Position numbers and translations under genes: made by a program
In this document: positions 4,447 to 5,920 of the stretch, in pieces
Numbering within the stretch: position 1 is the first letter of the stretch
Layout of the letters: the number at the start of each line of letters is the position of its first letter
From: Selenomonadaceae bacterium
Lineage (GTDB): Bacteria; Bacillota; Negativicutes; Selenomonadales; Selenomonadaceae
Assembly: GCA_016286075.1 (NCBI GenBank)
Contig: JAEERZ010000146.1
Span: forward strand, 1 to 5,920
DNA: 5,920 nt
Reading direction: 5' to 3'
Notes under the pieces: model-generated
Databases searched by the model: none
Seen by the model: only the letters and a program-made list of their open reading frames with translations
Told to the model about the DNA's origin: nothing

Positions 4447-5920
4447 TTAATCTTCAAAGACATAGCGCAATTTGTTTAAATTCTCCGTGTTCAAATCCTT
4501 GTGGCAGACGCACCCCTTCGAGTTCAGCTCCATCGTCTGGCGATTGCCGACGGAATATTTCTCCCAATGCGGAATGAATTCGTTGTCCGGGCTGCCCGTC
4601 GCCGCAAAAGCCGCCCACGACGCCTGAACTTGCTTTACAAGATTGGGCGCGGGATTCGGCACCAGCTTCTCAGGATAGTTGAAGGTAAACGGCAGGTCAA
4701 TCGCATGGCACGAACGTAAATTTCCAGTCGTCGACTGCTCGCTGAACAGATAATAGTAAACGTCGCCGAAATTCGACTGATACTCCGCCGCCAATTCCTG
4801 CCCGACGCGCCAATCCACCTGATTTACAAAATCGATGAAGGCTTCCTCCGTATCCGGGCGATCTTGGAGCCATTTCTGATAAATTTCCTCCGGCGTATAT
4901 GTTCCTTTGTATTTTTGAAGGATCGGAGAAAGTTTTTTGGGTTCTGCGCGGAAAAATTCAAAGAAATTCTCCATATATACCAGCCAATAACGCCATTCGT
5001 CCGCCGTAGTGCCCGTTAAAAATTTGATTCCGCGTGCGGCGCCGTCTTTTAATGCACGGAAAGGGTCACTCGGCATATATTTTCCGTCGCAAGTCGGCGA
5101 ATAATCGGCTGCCGTTTGCGCAAGGCGGACACTTTTAATTTTCTCGTAAAGCTTTACAAGTTCGGCGGAAGATTTCTTCATGAGGTCGCGCATCGTCTTT
5201 GCTCCGCCAAATTCCATATACATTGCCGCGAGTTCGGCGGAACGTTCGGACGTATTGTAAAAGAAATTTCCAGACTGCGGAATTGCTTTCCGGAAAAGCC
5301 CTTTGGCGGCAGGGGTAACCGACTGCAGCATACAGGAAATCGCGCCCGCGCTTTCGCCGAAAATCGTCACATTGTCGGGATTGCCTCCAAATTCAGCGAT
5401 ATTCTCTTTAACCCATTTCAAAGCCGCGACTTGATCTTTCATTCCGAGATAACCGCTGTCTTCAAAGGCAGAATCAATGCTTGCGAAGTTCACGAAGCCG
5501 AAGACGTTCACACGATAGTTAAAAGAAACGACAACGACGTCATTCGCAGCCGCAATATTCGTTCCGCTATAGAGCGGGTCGCTTGAACCGCCGCTTTGAA
5601 AGCCGCCGCCGTGAATAAAGACCATGACAGGCTTATTTTTACCGTCGCCGCGTTTCCAAATGTTCAGCGTCAGACAGTCTTCGCTTTGCGGGTTTATAGA
5701 GGCAGTTTCATACTCGTCAACGACCTGACAAGCCGAAAAACCGAATTTTTTTGCGTCGAAAGATGCATCGGACGGTTTCAAAGGCTGCGGGGCCTGCCAG
5801 CGCAGTTTCCCGACCGGCGGCTTGGCATAGGGAATGCCCAGCCAGGTTTTTACGCCGTTTTCGTCCAGAAAGCCGTTGAACGTGCCGTAACGCGTTTTCA
5901 CGGTGCAGTCGCTGGCGGCA
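4447..5920 (-). CDS. Type B carboxylesterase (para-nitrobenzyl esterase family), 5' end outside window
   Basis: This alpha/beta-hydrolase belongs to the carboxylesterase type B family (PF00135). Numbering from the GTG at 5901: GIPYAKPPVGKLRW (22-35) is the conserved entry motif; SEDCLTLNIW (73-82) the second signature; HGGGF (97-101) the oxyanion loop; and FGESAG (181-186) the nucleophile elbow with Ser184. GTTADEW (297-303) with Glu302 and SCHAIDLPF (397-405) with His399 probably complete the triad. The C-terminal helix and tail are complete, ending at 4447. The GTG at 5901 has no ribosome binding site. The frame stays open to the window edge as AASDCTVKTRYGTF, where the Val is a normal internal residue of the family's start region. 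The true start, perhaps with a signal peptide ending near AAS, is therefore upstream. The natural substrate is unknown; the family hydrolyses carboxylic esters broadly. Confidence 0.92.
   Translation of the reverse strand, partial: AASDCTVKTRYGTFNGFLDENGVKTWLGIPYAKPPVGKLRWQAPQPLKPSDASFDAKKFGFSACQVVDEYETASINPQSEDCLTLNIWKRGDGKNKPVMVFIHGGGFQSGGSSDPLYSGTNIAAANDVVVVSFNYRVNVFGFVNFASIDSAFEDSGYLGMKDQVAALKWVKENIAEFGGNPDNVTIFGESAGAISCMLQSVTPAAKGLFRKAIPQSGNFFYNTSERSAELAAMYMEFGGAKTMRDLMKKSSAELVKLYEKIKSVRLAQTAADYSPTCDGKYMPSDPFRALKDGAARGIKFLTGTTADEWRYWLVYMENFFEFFRAEPKKLSPILQKYKGTYTPEEIYQKWLQDRPDTEEAFIDFVNQVDWRVGQELAAEYQSNFGDVYYYLFSEQSTTGNLRSCHAIDLPFTFNYPEKLVPNPAPNLVKQVQASWAAFAATGSPDNEFIPHWEKYSVGNRQTMELNSKGCVCHKDLNTENLNKLRYVFED

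Overview
The window reads as a small accessory or secretome region of an anaerobic bacterium with moderate GC. Nif11-type RiPP leaders together with Tat- and Sec-exported hydrolases would fit a Negativicutes-like Firmicute (Selenomonas relatives). That placement is an impression from gene content, with low confidence; there is no rRNA or marker gene to test it.

Layout. At the left edge, the last codons of an upstream + strand gene (1-30) overlap by ATGA with a 207-residue protein that looks like a papain/C39-fold cysteine peptidase (27-650). A strong, probably bidirectional terminator (656-703) closes it. All other genes lie on the - strand. Read in the direction of transcription (right to left) they are: the end of a type B carboxylesterase gene whose 5' end lies beyond the window (4447-5920); its terminator (4348-4379); a sigma70-type promoter and a secreted choloylglycine-hydrolase/penicillin V acylase family amidase (3021-4199); a Tat-exported methylthioadenosine/S-adenosylhomocysteine nucleosidase (2069-2893); and two short Nif11-leader RiPP precursor genes (1546-1788 and 1057-1314). 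A zone of broken precursor fragments follows (711-1061).

The most distinctive part is 711-1914. The two precursors share about 41 of 64 leader residues by hand alignment, but their cores after the Gly-Gly site are unrelated (a Cys-free Gly/Pro peptide versus an amphipathic helix ending in Cys). Each gene sits behind its own copy of a ~115 bp upstream repeat carrying the same -10 element and A/T tract, and the first also has its own terminator. Downstream lie at least three remnants of further precursors: a leader-end/core duplication with an exact 11-bp deletion, a short leader piece, and an orphan leader start with a stop after 24 codons. This suggests an expanding and decaying array of precursors built by tandem duplication. 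No maturation enzyme or transporter is visible, so the modifying system must be outside the window or elsewhere in the genome.

The right half encodes hydrolases predicted to act outside the cytoplasm. The nucleosidase keeps all the catalytic residues of the normally cytosolic enzyme but carries a twin-arginine signal. Any functional link between these exported enzymes and the peptide array is inference only.
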